DNA from: Siphlonurus alternatus
Taxonomy: Eukaryota; Arthropoda; Insecta; Ephemeroptera; Siphlonuridae
Assembly (NCBI GenBank): GCA_949825025.1
Contig: OX463781.1
Span: forward strand, 37,660,366 to 37,724,365
Direction of reading: 5' to 3'
Length of the DNA: 64,000 bases
The position numbers and the translations under genes are program-made. Position 1 is the first letter of the stretch. Every line of letters starts with the position of its first letter. Positions 9,631 to 19,081 of this stretch are shown here, one piece after another. The notes under the pieces are model-generated. The model ran no database searches, was not told where the DNA came from, and worked only from the letters and a program-made list of their open reading frames with translations.

Positions 9631-9873
9631 TCACTCTTAACAAAATTTGGCTGAATTTTTGACATCTTATAATCAGTGGATTTTTAACGCCTTAAACTAT
9701 GATTTTTCAGGTGTTTCGTTGCGTATTTTCAGTAGTCAGTATAAGCTATATACTGAAAGTATATACTAACTACTGACTACAAATACAAAGCACCTGAAAA
9801 ATCACGATTTAAGGCGTTAAAAATTCACTGAAAATATGATGACAAAAATTCAGCCAAATTTTTTTAAGAGTGA
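9631..9873. mobile_element. Family K palindromic MITE
   Basis: A 243-bp palindrome with ends TCACTCTTAACAAAATTTGG and its inverse, flanked by TA on both sides (9629-9630, 9874-9875). The arms contain TTTTTAACGCCTTAAA and TTTTTCAGGTGTTTCGTTG. It defines the family whose longer ends lie at 209 and 7463. Confidence 0.85.
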
Positions 9874-9902
9874 TAGAGTGCTAAAAAAAATTACCACATC
9901 GA

Positions 9903-10108
9903 TGGTGTTCCGTCAAATCGGACCAACTCGTTTTATCGCGATTTGCAAAAGCGAACAACTCGTTTTATCGCGCGCGCTCAAAAAGGACTAACTCATTTTA
10001 TCTCAGCCGCTCAAAAACGATCAACTCGTTTTATCGCACACGCTCAAAAAGGACTAACTCATTTTATCTCGGCCGCGCAAAAATGATTAACTCGTTTTAT
10101 CGCGGCTG
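9903..10108 (+). repeat. 33-bp tandem array, left arm of foldback 2
   Basis: About six 33-bp units of the form AACTCGTTTTATCGC plus CGCGCTCAAAAAGGACT, alternating two subtypes (ACTCATTTTATCTC and ACTCGTTTTATCGC). CpG-rich against an AT-rich background. Inverse of 13372-13580. Confidence 0.88.
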
Positions 10109-10562
10109 TGCAAAAACGACTAAAATGTTTCCCAAAAAGGACTATCTCGTGCAAGTATGTTACCTTGCGAACATTTATCTGTCTTTTTTAATAAAATAAT
10201 GATTTGTATTTCTTAATTTTTTAATTAATAAAACAGGTCATTTTGCGCCATTTATTAGTGTAACCTGGAATTATAATATTAAAAATCAGCTGAAGAAACA
10301 GCTGTTTCCCACAATTTATTGTCAACAAAGAAATGTGGATGGATTCGGCCTACAGAGGTAAATATCATGCCAAAAATATAATTAATACATATTATAATAT
10401 GTATAATTGTTATATTGTATGATTATTTAATAAACATATAATATAATGAGTATATATTTTTTTATAAAATACATAGAAATATCAAAGTAAAACAATATTT
10501 CTGTTCTGCAGATCATGTCGTCATATCTTTCACAAGCGGGTGTTGTCCTGGCTTGTGATTTA

Positions 10563-11275
10563 AAGGCCTTATGAACCTTTGCACAATAATAAGTACACGG
10601 TAAGCTTTGCTTTAGAATGATTCGGCTGCATAAAATTTTTTGTTTCAGTAGCACAAATATCAGAGATAATAGCCGATGAAAAGGAACCTGTGACGTCACT
10701 CACGCTCATTCAGCGGCAACAATATAGGGAAATCCCTGCAAAAGATAGGTTGACTCCCGCTTCAACCACGGCCACAATTTGACTTCTGTAATTTTGAAAC
10801 TTTACCAGGACAGTCTTGATAGTATTTTTCAAATAGCCTGAAAGATTTTTTTTATGACATTCATACAAACCGAGTTATTGCGGTAGAAAGAGGAGCGAAA
10901 ATGTTGTATAGGAAAACAATGTTAAATTTTTCGCTTATCTTGCTACCGCAAAAACTCAGTCTGTACACACTTCACCAAAAAAATTCTTTCCGTCTATTTG
11001 ACAAATACTATCAAGACTGCCCTGGTTAAGTTTCAAAATTCCAGAAGTAAAATTGTGGCCGTGGTTGCAGCGGGAGTGAACCTATCTTTTGCAGGGATTT
11101 CCCTATATTGTCACCGCTGAATGAGCGTGAGTGACGTCACAGGTGCTTCTTCATCGGCTATTATCTCTGATATTTGTGCTACTGAAACAAAAAAAAATAT
11201 GCAGCCGAATCACACTGAAGCAAAGCTAATCGTTTACTTAATACTGTGAAAAGGTTCATGAGGCCTTTAAGAATT
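10563..11275. mobile_element. 0.7-kb palindromic element
   Basis: Symmetric about ~10,905. The left arm CCTTATGAACCTTTGCAC, CAGTAGCACAAATATCAGAG, GTGACGTCACTCACGCTCA, GGAAATCCCTGCAAAAGATA and CGGCCACAATTTGACTTC is mirrored on the right down to AAGGTTCATGAGGCC. TGACGTCA occurs once in each arm (10691, 11132). An open frame of ~90 codons across the left arm looks incidental. It lies within the larger foldback 9899-13586. Confidence 0.82.
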
Positions 11276-11639
11276 ACTACAATTCAGCACTGATTGCCAT
11301 TTAAGTTATTATTATTTTCTTAATTAAGTTCTGATAGGGACTATTAGTGTTAAATTTAGGTAAAAAGAGTAACGTCCTCTTTGTGAAGATGATTGGGGAA
11401 CTGTTATATAATGTGTACAACTGTAATGTTTTGTTTTAAGAGTGAAAGTTTCCGATTTTAAATACTTTTTTAATTCACAATACATGATTTTCCATGTGGA
11501 CAATAACTGTGTTACTATAATGGTTGAGATTGTTGATCTTTTTTTTTGCTCAATGTTCTTTTTATGTCCCTTTTTTTAATCATTACATATTTTTAAAATA
11601 ACTGAATTGTAAAAAAAATTGCATCTAATTTTTGCTCTG

Positions 11640-11868
11640 TTATCATCTTTTTTCCTCCTATTTTGCACCATTTTAGAGGAAGAAAGAGATAAAAAGACGA
11701 GATTACGTCTTTCTTTCTCTCCTTGAGCACAAAATATTTGAAATATATTCTTTATTTCTTCCTTTTTTTAAGCTAGGAAAAAGAAGATGTGTTTTAGACA
11801 TTAAACGATTAGTTATAGACGTGTAATGGATGAGTTGAAGACGAAGAGTTTAAACTAGGTTAGCAGTC
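11640..11868 (+). mobile_element. Family E element (copy 1, decayed)
   Basis: Shows the family series TTTTCCTCCTATTTTGCACC, GACGAGATTACGTC, AAGATGTGTTTTAGA and GACGTGTAATGGATGAGTTG, ending TTTAAACTAGG. The left CCCGAGTTGAAA end is lost. Confidence 0.7.
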
Positions 11869-12121
11869 TAATGAATTTCTTGATTATTTTAACATCAAAA
11901 GATTGTGAATATTTTTACTGAAGGCAAGTAGCCTCATTCGTTAAAGAGTATTGGTTCCAATGATATATTCTTGTTGGTGCATGTATTATTACATGATGCT
12001 TTAAACTTGTTGTGATCTCTATCAGATGAAGGTGTCTAAATTATATTAATATGATGTATTGATATGCATATTTTTTCTTTAACTGTATTTATTACTTAAA
12101 ATAGGTAGAATAAATAATAAT

Positions 12122-12549
12122 AATTGGTGCAACAAATGAACTTAAGGGGTGTAATTTTTTTACTGGCTCAATCAAAAGAGGATGTCGAAAAACAACCCTT
12201 AGATTTTTTTGCGATTTTTTTTAGCACTGCATCATACCTAAAATGGAGATTAAAAATGTATCTTGACCTGGAGGTTCCATCCGCAACGCCTATGACGTCA
12301 CTACATTCTTTGGTTCAACTATATACCACTTGTAAAAAGTTATTGCGTTGTTTATAAAAAATATCATTTGTTTCCCTAGCAACGTGTTTGTTTAAAAACA
12401 TTAAATAGTTCAAGAGGTCAAGAGACATTTTTAATCTCCACTTTGGGTATGATGCAGTGCTTAAAAAAATCGCAAAAAATTCTAAAGGATATTTTTCGAC
12501 CTCCTCTTTTGATTGAGCCAGTAAAAAATGACACCCTGTAAGCCAATTA
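12122..12549. mobile_element. Second-core palindromic MITE, diverged copy
   Basis: The arms TAATTGG, TACTGGCTCAATCAAAAGAG, TGCGATTTTTTTTAGCACTG and CATCATACC are mirrored at 12420-12549. The centre includes TGACGTCA (12293). It is related to 32425-32871 by the same arm order but differs in the terminal sequence. The plus-strand frame (LLAQSKEDVEKQPLDF) is similar to the frame in that copy. Confidence 0.78.
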
Positions 12550-13371
12550 TTGTTACAATTATTACACTATAATGTGTTATTAATTAATACCAATGTGAAG
12601 GAAAAATACAATGTGTTTTATTTTATTTTAAATTGATTCAATTCAATTTTTATTCAAAGAAATTGTTGTTATGGGCTTATGTGAACATTTTTGTATGAAA
12701 AAAAAATTGTTGACGCAATATTAGCATAACTTTAAACAAAATGTAAAGCCGCTGCTTTCGTTACAAATTTTCGGTGGCAATAATATAATAATAAGTGGAG
12801 TCAATGATTTCCTAGAAATACAAACTGCATTCATTTTGATTTTACTTCTCAATACTACACAGTAAATTTGAAGAATATTGTAAATTGATGCATAAATTAA
12901 GTTAAACTTTATTATGTTGAAGAAAGAAATGTAGGTAATAATAGTAAGTGCGTGTCAGTGAAAAATATATCTGTAAATTGGTAATTTCATGCACTTGTAA
13001 GATGTAATTATTATACAAAGAATAAAAAAAGGGAAAATTTCCAATAAAACTTTATACATTATATTTTCTCACCTCTTTTTTTTTTTAAATTTTTTAACAT
13101 GTTAATACTGTTAATATTAATATGTTATATTCAATTCGAATAATTTTAATTTAATTACAAATGAGTAAATTAAATTAAATAACAAAGTTTTATAATTCAT
13201 AAAAAAAAAGAAAATTAAAAAATTTAATATAAAAAATTAATATTGTAAAGTAATTAACTAAATATCTACTAAACATTAGATGAAAAAATATTTAGGCCAC
13301 CAAAAAAAAATTTCTATTCATTTCCTTCAAGTTTTTAAATCAACATCAGCGATAAAAAAAGATAATCATTT

Positions 13372-13580
13372 TTGCACAGCCGCGATAAAACGAGTTAATC
13401 GTTTTTGCGCGGCCGAGATAAAATTAGTTAGTCCTTTTTGAGCGCGCGCGATAAAACGAGTTGATCGTTTTTGAGCGGCTGAGATAAAATGAGTTAGTCC
13501 TTTTTGAGCGCGCGCGATAAAACGAGTTGTTCGCTTTTGCAAATCGCGATAAAACGAGTTAGTCCGATTTGACGGAACAC
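13372..13580 (-). repeat. 33-bp tandem array, right arm of foldback 2
   Basis: The inverse of 9903-10108, with the same unit order. The period of 33 bp equals 11 codons, so the minus strand stays open and spells an 11-residue repeat (TRFIARAQKGL). I treat this as a by-product of the period, not a gene. Confidence 0.88.
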
Positions 13581-13817
13581 CATCGACATACATGTTCAGA
13601 ATTCCGCTTTATAAAATATTTCAACAGAAGAATGAGAAATAGTTTTATAATTTAATTTTCAAAGTATTTCATTCAGCTCATATACCAATTCCCACTTTGC
13701 CAATTTCGTACAATTTGTTCTAAAAGTTATTATTGGAAATAAAATATTATAAAGAAAAGAATATTTCTGGCAAGGGTGTTAGTTTCGCAATGAGACCGAT
13801 CTATCGTCATAGATATA

Positions 13818-14180
13818 CAGTCAATTTATTTCGATATTCCTTCCGGAAGTAGCCGAAAGTTCGAATTTTGCAGCTTGTGTGTTTGTAATTTAATTTGAAA
13901 CTTTACAAAGTGGTAAGGGGCATTCACAAAGCCCTAAGGCCACATTTAGGGCTCGATAATTTGAAGCCCGATTTTAGGCATGCTTTTTAGACCCAAAATT
14001 TCTGGTCTTAAATTATCGAGTCCTAAATGTGGCCTTAAGACTTTGTGAATGCCCCTCCATTTGAGTTAAATAATACTGTATGAATTATGCATGAAACTGT
14101 AACACTGAAATGCGAATAAAAAGCCTAGAAACCTTACACTTCCGGCTACTTTTGGAGGGAATATCATGTAAATTTGACTT
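13818..14180. mobile_element. Family H MITE interrupted by another palindrome
   Basis: The left end CAGTCAATTTATTTC, ATTCCTTCCGGAAGTAGCCG and the right end CACTTCCGGCTACTTTTGGA, GGGAATATCATGTAAATTTG form inverted termini flanked by TA (13816-13817, 14181-14182). Family H copies without an insert are ~190-215 bp. The excess here is the nested palindrome at 13917-14055. Confidence 0.78.
13917..14055. mobile_element. 139-bp palindromic MITE nested in family H
   Basis: GGGGCATTCACAAAGCCCTA, GGCCACATTTAGG and CTCGATAATTTGA are mirrored by TTAAATTATCGAG, CCTAAATGTGGCC and TTTGTGAATGCCCC. The only copy in the window. Confidence 0.82.
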
Positions 14181-14542
14181 TAATTCATTTTTTCTCTCTT
14201 TAATCCCGCTTCGTACCATTAATACGAAAATGCAGACATGTATGAAAGGAACTAAATTGTTGAAAATATATATTTTCTCATAGAAGGGCATCTGTGTAAA
14301 GTAAAGTTTTGCTGACGAAAGATTTGATTATATAATTTGTTTTGGTCAGATAGCAAGAAAGTACCGTCAGATAGATTTGATTTATTGCTCTTGAAGAAAA
14401 ATACCTTCATATTTGGAAATCAAATGATTGATTTGATTTAGATATTTCACTAATTCAAATTTATCCTGTAAGCACATTAAGATGTATATTCAGCTTATTT
14501 TAGTTAACTATAAGATTATATACCTCAAAACAGCACAAAAAC

Positions 14543-14745
14543 TCCTCGTCCGCAATAATGAGCTATCTGCCTTACCACAATTTCGTTGCAATAGTTCGAG
14601 CTATTTGCCATTTTAGGTGAGCGCAATTATGATCTGTAAACAAGTATAAAATAAAGTTGATTGTTGCACTCACCTGAATTAGCAGATAGCTCATTATTAC
14701 AACAAGATCATGGTAGGCAGATAGCTCATCATTGCGGACGAGGGA
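14543..14745. mobile_element. Family I MITE, copy 1
   Basis: Inverted ends CCTCGTCCGCAATAATGAGC and the inverse ending GCGGACGAGG. The internal copy of the AATAATGAGCTATCTGC motif is repeated so that each arm carries it twice. It lies 13 bp from a family C element. Confidence 0.82.
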
Positions 14746-14758
14746 CGATATGCCTGCA

Positions 14759-15077
14759 ATGGACAATTTGCATGGCATTTTTTTATTGCAGAAATGGATA
14801 GAGGGTACCAAATTATGCTACCCTGAATTTTTTCAGATTTTTTGAGAGCAGGAACTATTTTTAAAAAATTATTGAAGGTCAGTTTTATGACGTCACGGGC
14901 ATTTAGCGCTTATCTTTTTCTTAAGGACAGACTCCTCGTGACGTCATAAAATCGACTTTCAGTATTTTTTTTTAAAAATAGTCCCCGGTCTTTAAAAAAT
15001 CTGAAAAAATTCAGAGTAGCATAACTTTGCACCCTCTATCCATTTCTGCAATAAAAAATTGTCATGCAAATTGTCTA
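14759..15077. mobile_element. Family C palindrome with GGACAATTTGCATG ends, copy 1
   Basis: The outer terminus AATGGACAATTTGCATGGCA, then the family C core TTATTGCAGAAATGGATAGA, CAAATTATGCTACCCTG and GGAACTATTTTTAAAAA, mirrored on the right. TGACGTCA occurs twice near the hairpin tip (14888, 14939), separated by GGGCATTTAGCGC and AAGGACAGACTCCTCG. Confidence 0.85.
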
Positions 15078-15629
15078 ATTAACATACTTTTATTAAATTA
15101 TTCCAGCTCAACGTTTGTAAAGATTACCCTGAGAAATTTGAACGAAAAATTCGTTACAACAGCTGTTCTTCAAATTAATGTGGTAGACTTACAACAATCG
15201 TCCAATTAACTCTGAATTTTTTCGGAATTTTTAACCGTTGATTTAATTATAATTAATTTATTCAAATGTGAATTTTGTACCCTTCCAACGATAAATTTGT
15301 TAATTATCATTGCAAAAAAACTATACAACAGATTCTTTTACTTTTTTTTTTACTAAAACCTATTTTTTTAGACTATTTTTCTGAATTGTTTTCATATTTT
15401 TAGAACAGTGACGTTCATTGTTTTTAATAAGGGATAAGAAACTTAATTGGCAACGCTCTCAGGGACTGTATTCACCTCCGCCTCCTCCCAGTTTCGCATT
15501 ACTAGTGCAACAGTGTTACCACGTGTCTTTTTTATGGTGTGACCTTGACAGAGAAATTCTCAAGTTATACCTTAAAGGCATACAGGCCTCAAAATACAAA
15601 TTAGACAGTCACCAAGTGGGTTTAGAGTA

Positions 15630-15859
15630 TATAATCAACATTCGCATCATATTTTTCCAAGCGTGATGCATCCGTGCGAAGTCGCAGTTCAAAGTAAGAA
15701 ATTTAGTCCTTGATGACGTCACGAAGTCCTTGATGACGTCACAACTCAATGCTAATCGGTGCCAGCTGTGAGTTGTGACGTCAGCAAGGACTTTCTTTAC
15801 AGCGCGACTTCGCACAGACGCACCCCGCGCAGGTAAAAATAATACGAATGTTAATTATA
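15630..15859. mobile_element. TGACGTCA-rich palindromic MITE
   Basis: Ends ATAATCAACATTCGCATCAT and the inverse ATACGAATGTTAATTATA. The inner arms are GCATCCGTGCGAAGTCGC and GCGACTTCGCACAGACGC. The middle has three TGACGTCA octamers (15714, 15734, 15776), two of them in a short direct repeat AAGTCCTTGATGACGTCAC. Confidence 0.8.
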
Positions 15860-15889
15860 AACTTGAGCAACACTTAATCATAGAGTTAA

Positions 15890-16410
15890 TATTAAATAGA
15901 GAGGCTATCCGGTAGGTGGCGCTGCAGCCTCGCCGAGCGCGGTTCCACTAACTGACGTTTGAAACGGGCGTCTATGACGTCACTATAGGCACTAACAATG
16001 TTAAATTTGATCAGTCAATACTGCGCTGAATACAATGAATAGTAGCAAAATAAGCATAACAACAGGTTAATGGGAATTGTGATTGTAAGCAACATTTATT
16101 TGGTAGACGTTATATGAAAAACGAAGTTGAATAAAAATTATAAAAAAAATATCCCTAACTCTATTGGAATTTGACGCCTGTAGGTTGGTACAGCGAACAG
16201 CTGCTATAGCAGCAGCTGCATCACGTGATCACAGAGAGCGAATCAGGAGGCTATAAGAGCCAGGGCGTCTGTGTCGTCACACAGAAATGCAACTCTTGAA
16301 ATTGACCAACACACTATAACATTAGGAAGCTAGAAAGTCGCCCCCCCTTGCACTTAATGTCTGTCTAATTTGTAATTTGAGGCCTATATTTATTTGTTTT
16401 GTCTATAAGA
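15890..16410. other. GC-richer patch with short inverted flanks
   Basis: Contains GGTAGGTGGCGCTGCAGCC, TGACGTCA (15975) and CAGCTGCTATAGCAGCAGC. A ~38-bp block CCTCAAAATACAAATTAGAC near 15585-15610 recurs inverted near 16355-16385, outside this patch and the MITE above. It may be an old larger palindromic element spanning ~15.58-16.40 kb. No gene is seen. Confidence 0.4.
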
Positions 16411-17300
16411 AGTAAGAAAAAAAAATGCTATAGTTTTTAGAGAATTTTTTATACAGGCTGGGTTGAAGATTAAAAGTATTTATACTTATAAACCATTGAT
16501 GTAGTATAGAGTATATAATTTATTTAATTGTTAATATTTATTAAATTGTTAAATAACCTCATTTGAATTACGAGTAAATGGGACTATAATAATAAAATAT
16601 ATTTAAAGGGATTACTCAAGTTATATATTAGGGAGTTTAAAAGAGCAATTAAAATATATAATCATTTAATCAATATTGGTATTATTTTTTATTCATTCGC
16701 GATGTAGCTGTTACAATTTGTAGCTGTAAAGACAGTTCTGACTTCATAAAATTCACAGCTTTATAGTAGGGCACTAATTAGAGCTACTTAATTTTTTAAT
16801 TTGAGGCGCAATTAATATATAAATGTATACTTCATTTAAATAAAAATGTCCGATTTAGCCATGCATGTAAATAGCCAAATCGTTCATTTATTTTTTAACT
16901 GAGTGTACATCATTTTGCTATTTTGGTGAAATTTAATTTATTAATATACTGTATACTTAACACGGTAAAGAAGAGAAATAAAACTGTTGCATAATATAAC
17001 AATTGTCCCAAATTAACTGTTAACATGAAAATATCAAACAGAATAAAGGAGAGTATTGTCATTTATTTACTCATAAATTGTGAGTAGTGAACACATTCAA
17101 ATCATGGCTATAATCATGTGCTACGATGCTCTAAATTATTGTTAAAATTAATACTATTATATATATTCTGTAATATAAGTATAAGCTATATTTAAATACC
17201 ATAATATTCATGTATTCTGTGGAAGACAAGAATTTGCTTTTACATTAAAGGTTAATATGGGTGATGATACACTCTCGGGTTTTAAGCCTGCGTTCACTCT
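16411..17300. other. AT-rich spacer, nothing recognised
   Basis: Very AT-rich. No supported gene, long inverted repeat or family member was found. Confidence 0.45.
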
Positions 17301-17307
17301 ATCATGC

Positions 17308-17541
17308 TTAATTAGACACGATTAGGAGCTCTACAGATTTATGTGACATATAGTTCTTTTTGTCTCGGAAATATACACTGTCGTATTCAATTATCATCGT
17401 GTTTGTCTGGTTTCTAACGAAGGACATCACTGGTCGAAAAGATCCGAGTACTCCCGAGTGGTTCCGACAAAAACCTAAATAAATATGATGGTCATTGTAG
17501 GGTATATCGTCATAAACACCATCAATTTCTACATATGATAG
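17308..17541 (-). CDS. Candidate terminal exon or decayed gene copy, function unknown
   Basis: On the minus strand a frame of ~75 codons runs from a TAG at 17538-17540 (possible AG splice acceptor, GTAG before AAATTGATG) to a stop at 17308-17310. The peptide includes EIDGVYDDIPYNDHHIYLGF, then FRPVMSFVRNQTNTM and FRDKKNYMSHKSV. The same frame can be extended upstream to an ATG at 17574. It is related at DNA level to 25018-25266 (shared TAG-AAATTGA start, TTC-TAACGAAG, ATCCGAG and CAACAAAAAC blocks on the plus strand). Balanced codon composition contrasts with the AT-rich surroundings. I recognise no domain. It could be the last exon of a gene whose other exons lie outside the visible signal, a pseudogene, or part of an unrecognised repeat. 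Confidence 0.3.
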   Translation of the reverse strand, partial: LSYVEIDGVYDDIPYNDHHIYLGFCRNHSGVLGSFRPVMSFVRNQTNTMIIEYDSVYFRDKKNYMSHKSVELLIVSN

Positions 17542-17695
17542 CTTAAAATTATTAAACATCAAATTTACTCTCATTTATGCATGTAATTATAAATATAATT
17601 TTTAATGTTAAAATTATTGAAATAATAAAAAGAAGATACAAACAAAATTATATAAATTAATAATCGAGTATATTATAGGCACCACTTTAATCATC

Positions 17696-17883
17696 ACCTT
17701 ACATCCCTCACCCCATAATCATACTTCCCATTGATCATCCATTATCAATCCTTTACAAGACCCTCCAATTACGTAGTTTCAACTTACTTACCTTACATCC
17801 CTCACCCCATAATCATACTTCCCATTGATCATCCATTATCAATCCTTTACAAGACCCTCCAATTACGTAGTTTCAACTTACCA
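17696..17883. repeat. 94-bp perfect tandem duplication
   Basis: Two head-to-tail copies (17696-17789, 17790-17883) starting ACCTTACATCCCTCACCCC and ending AGTTTCAACTT. By eye they are identical, so the duplication is recent. GC-richer than its flanks. Confidence 0.9.
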
Positions 17884-17944
17884 AGTTCTTGGGTGTATAA
17901 CTTAAGGAAGCCTATTCTCAAAAACGAATCAAGAAGAAAAAGAA

Positions 17945-18235
17945 GAAGACGCAGTTGGTTGCACATCTATATACGTCGGAAAGTCGTGAGATCGATCCCA
18001 GGCAACGTCAAATTTTTTCCATGTGGCTTTTGCTTTGAACAACCACTCGTGCAACAAGGAGATGATTGATGGCATCCTCCATCGATTGCTGACCATCCTG
18101 ACTGAAGTTTCCATGGTTTCCTCAGTCACAACTAGGTTAATGCTGGGATGGATTACTAGGTCTTTGTTGCCCCGGTTTGGAGAAAGGGATTCACATTGCT
18201 AGATCAGGGTACACTAAAGAAATTGTAAAAACCGA
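17945..18235 (+). mobile_element. tRNA-like-headed SINE with the shared core
   Basis: The head GCAGTTGGTTGCACATC is followed by GTCGTGAGATCGATCCCAGG, where GATCGATCCC (17990-17999) resembles a Pol III B box. The core CATCCTGACTGAAGTTTCCA, TGGTTTCCTCAGTC and AATGCTGGGATGG match the 5S-SINE core. The 3' part runs to about 18235 without a clear poly-A. It is the only copy of this type in the window. Confidence 0.65.
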
Positions 18236-19075
18236 GAAGTTAAAAGTACCAACTCTGGAATCATGATAGATCAAAAAATTTAAGCACAAAATCATCCAGA
18301 TTTTATTTTATCACTTTTATTTTACATAAAAAAAATGTTACTATAAATAGCACATGATTTTTTTTTTTTTTGTATAGGTAAATTATTTTGTTTGTTTCAT
18401 AGAAAATTAATTTTGTTTGTCATTTCATTTTTAATTGAAGGTGTTTATACATGGTACTTATTTTATTCCATTGAAGCATATATGTTCTTTGAGATAACCA
18501 AGCTAAATTGAAAATAGTGGCCTCAATTTGTTAAACAAAGAGCTTTTGATGGTGCTTTTTGTCTTAATTAGTAAATAAGTAAATATAAACTCGAGCTTGA
18601 CACCAACACGATCCCTTCTAGTACAAAGAAAGTACAATAGATCCTTTCACATAAAGGTTTATTATCTTTGAAGCTCGTCATTCATCGTCACAACTTTATC
18701 GTCAGAACGAGCTTTGATGTGTTTTCTTTTGAACATCATTAATTAATTAAATAAACCAATTGATTATCTCATATATTATTAATTATATTTATATAATTAT
18801 TATAAATAGATGTGCTATTTTATTATAAATATGTTGAAAATTTATGCTAAATTAAAATTTTATTATCTAAATTTTCATAATATAGTAATTCGTACAAACA
18901 TGCAAATAAAAAAAAAAATGTTATTATTGAAAAATAATAAAATGTTACTTACAATAGTAAAACATGCTGCTAATTTTTTTCAAAAATTTGAAAATATTTG
19001 CAAAAAATTATTTATGTAAATAATGTGAAAAGTGGTTTATTTTAATCTTTATTTTCCTACGTACATTTATATTTT
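18236..19075. other. AT-rich spacer, nothing recognised
   Basis: Poly-T and AT runs. Open frames here are Lys/Asn/Phe-rich low-complexity products of composition. No element match. Confidence 0.45.
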
Positions 19076-19081
19076 TTTTAA

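Larger units (their letters stand above)
9899..13586. mobile_element. 3.7-kb composite foldback element with 33-bp-repeat arms
   Basis: Bounded by inverted copies of TCGATGGTGTTCCGTCAAAT. Each arm (about 9899-10108 and 13372-13586) is a tandem array of 33-bp units. The 3.2-kb interior holds a 0.7-kb palindrome (10563-11275), a family E copy and a second-core palindromic MITE (12122-12549). There is no transposase frame. No convincing target duplication was seen at the ends, so the boundaries may be eroded. The architecture parallels the 2.8-kb foldback but with an unrelated sequence. Confidence 0.7.

Noticed and set aside
9903..10108. Regular repeats that could suggest a CRISPR-like array
   Set aside because: Units are contiguous without unique spacers, no cas genes are present, and the DNA is eukaryotic. 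It is a tandem array in an inverted-repeat arm.
13366..13593. 75-codon minus-strand frame with an 11-residue repeat (TRFIARAQKGL)
   Set aside because: Its repeat is the 33-bp DNA unit of the foldback arm; the mirrored left arm does not keep a comparable gene and there is no start or stop context.
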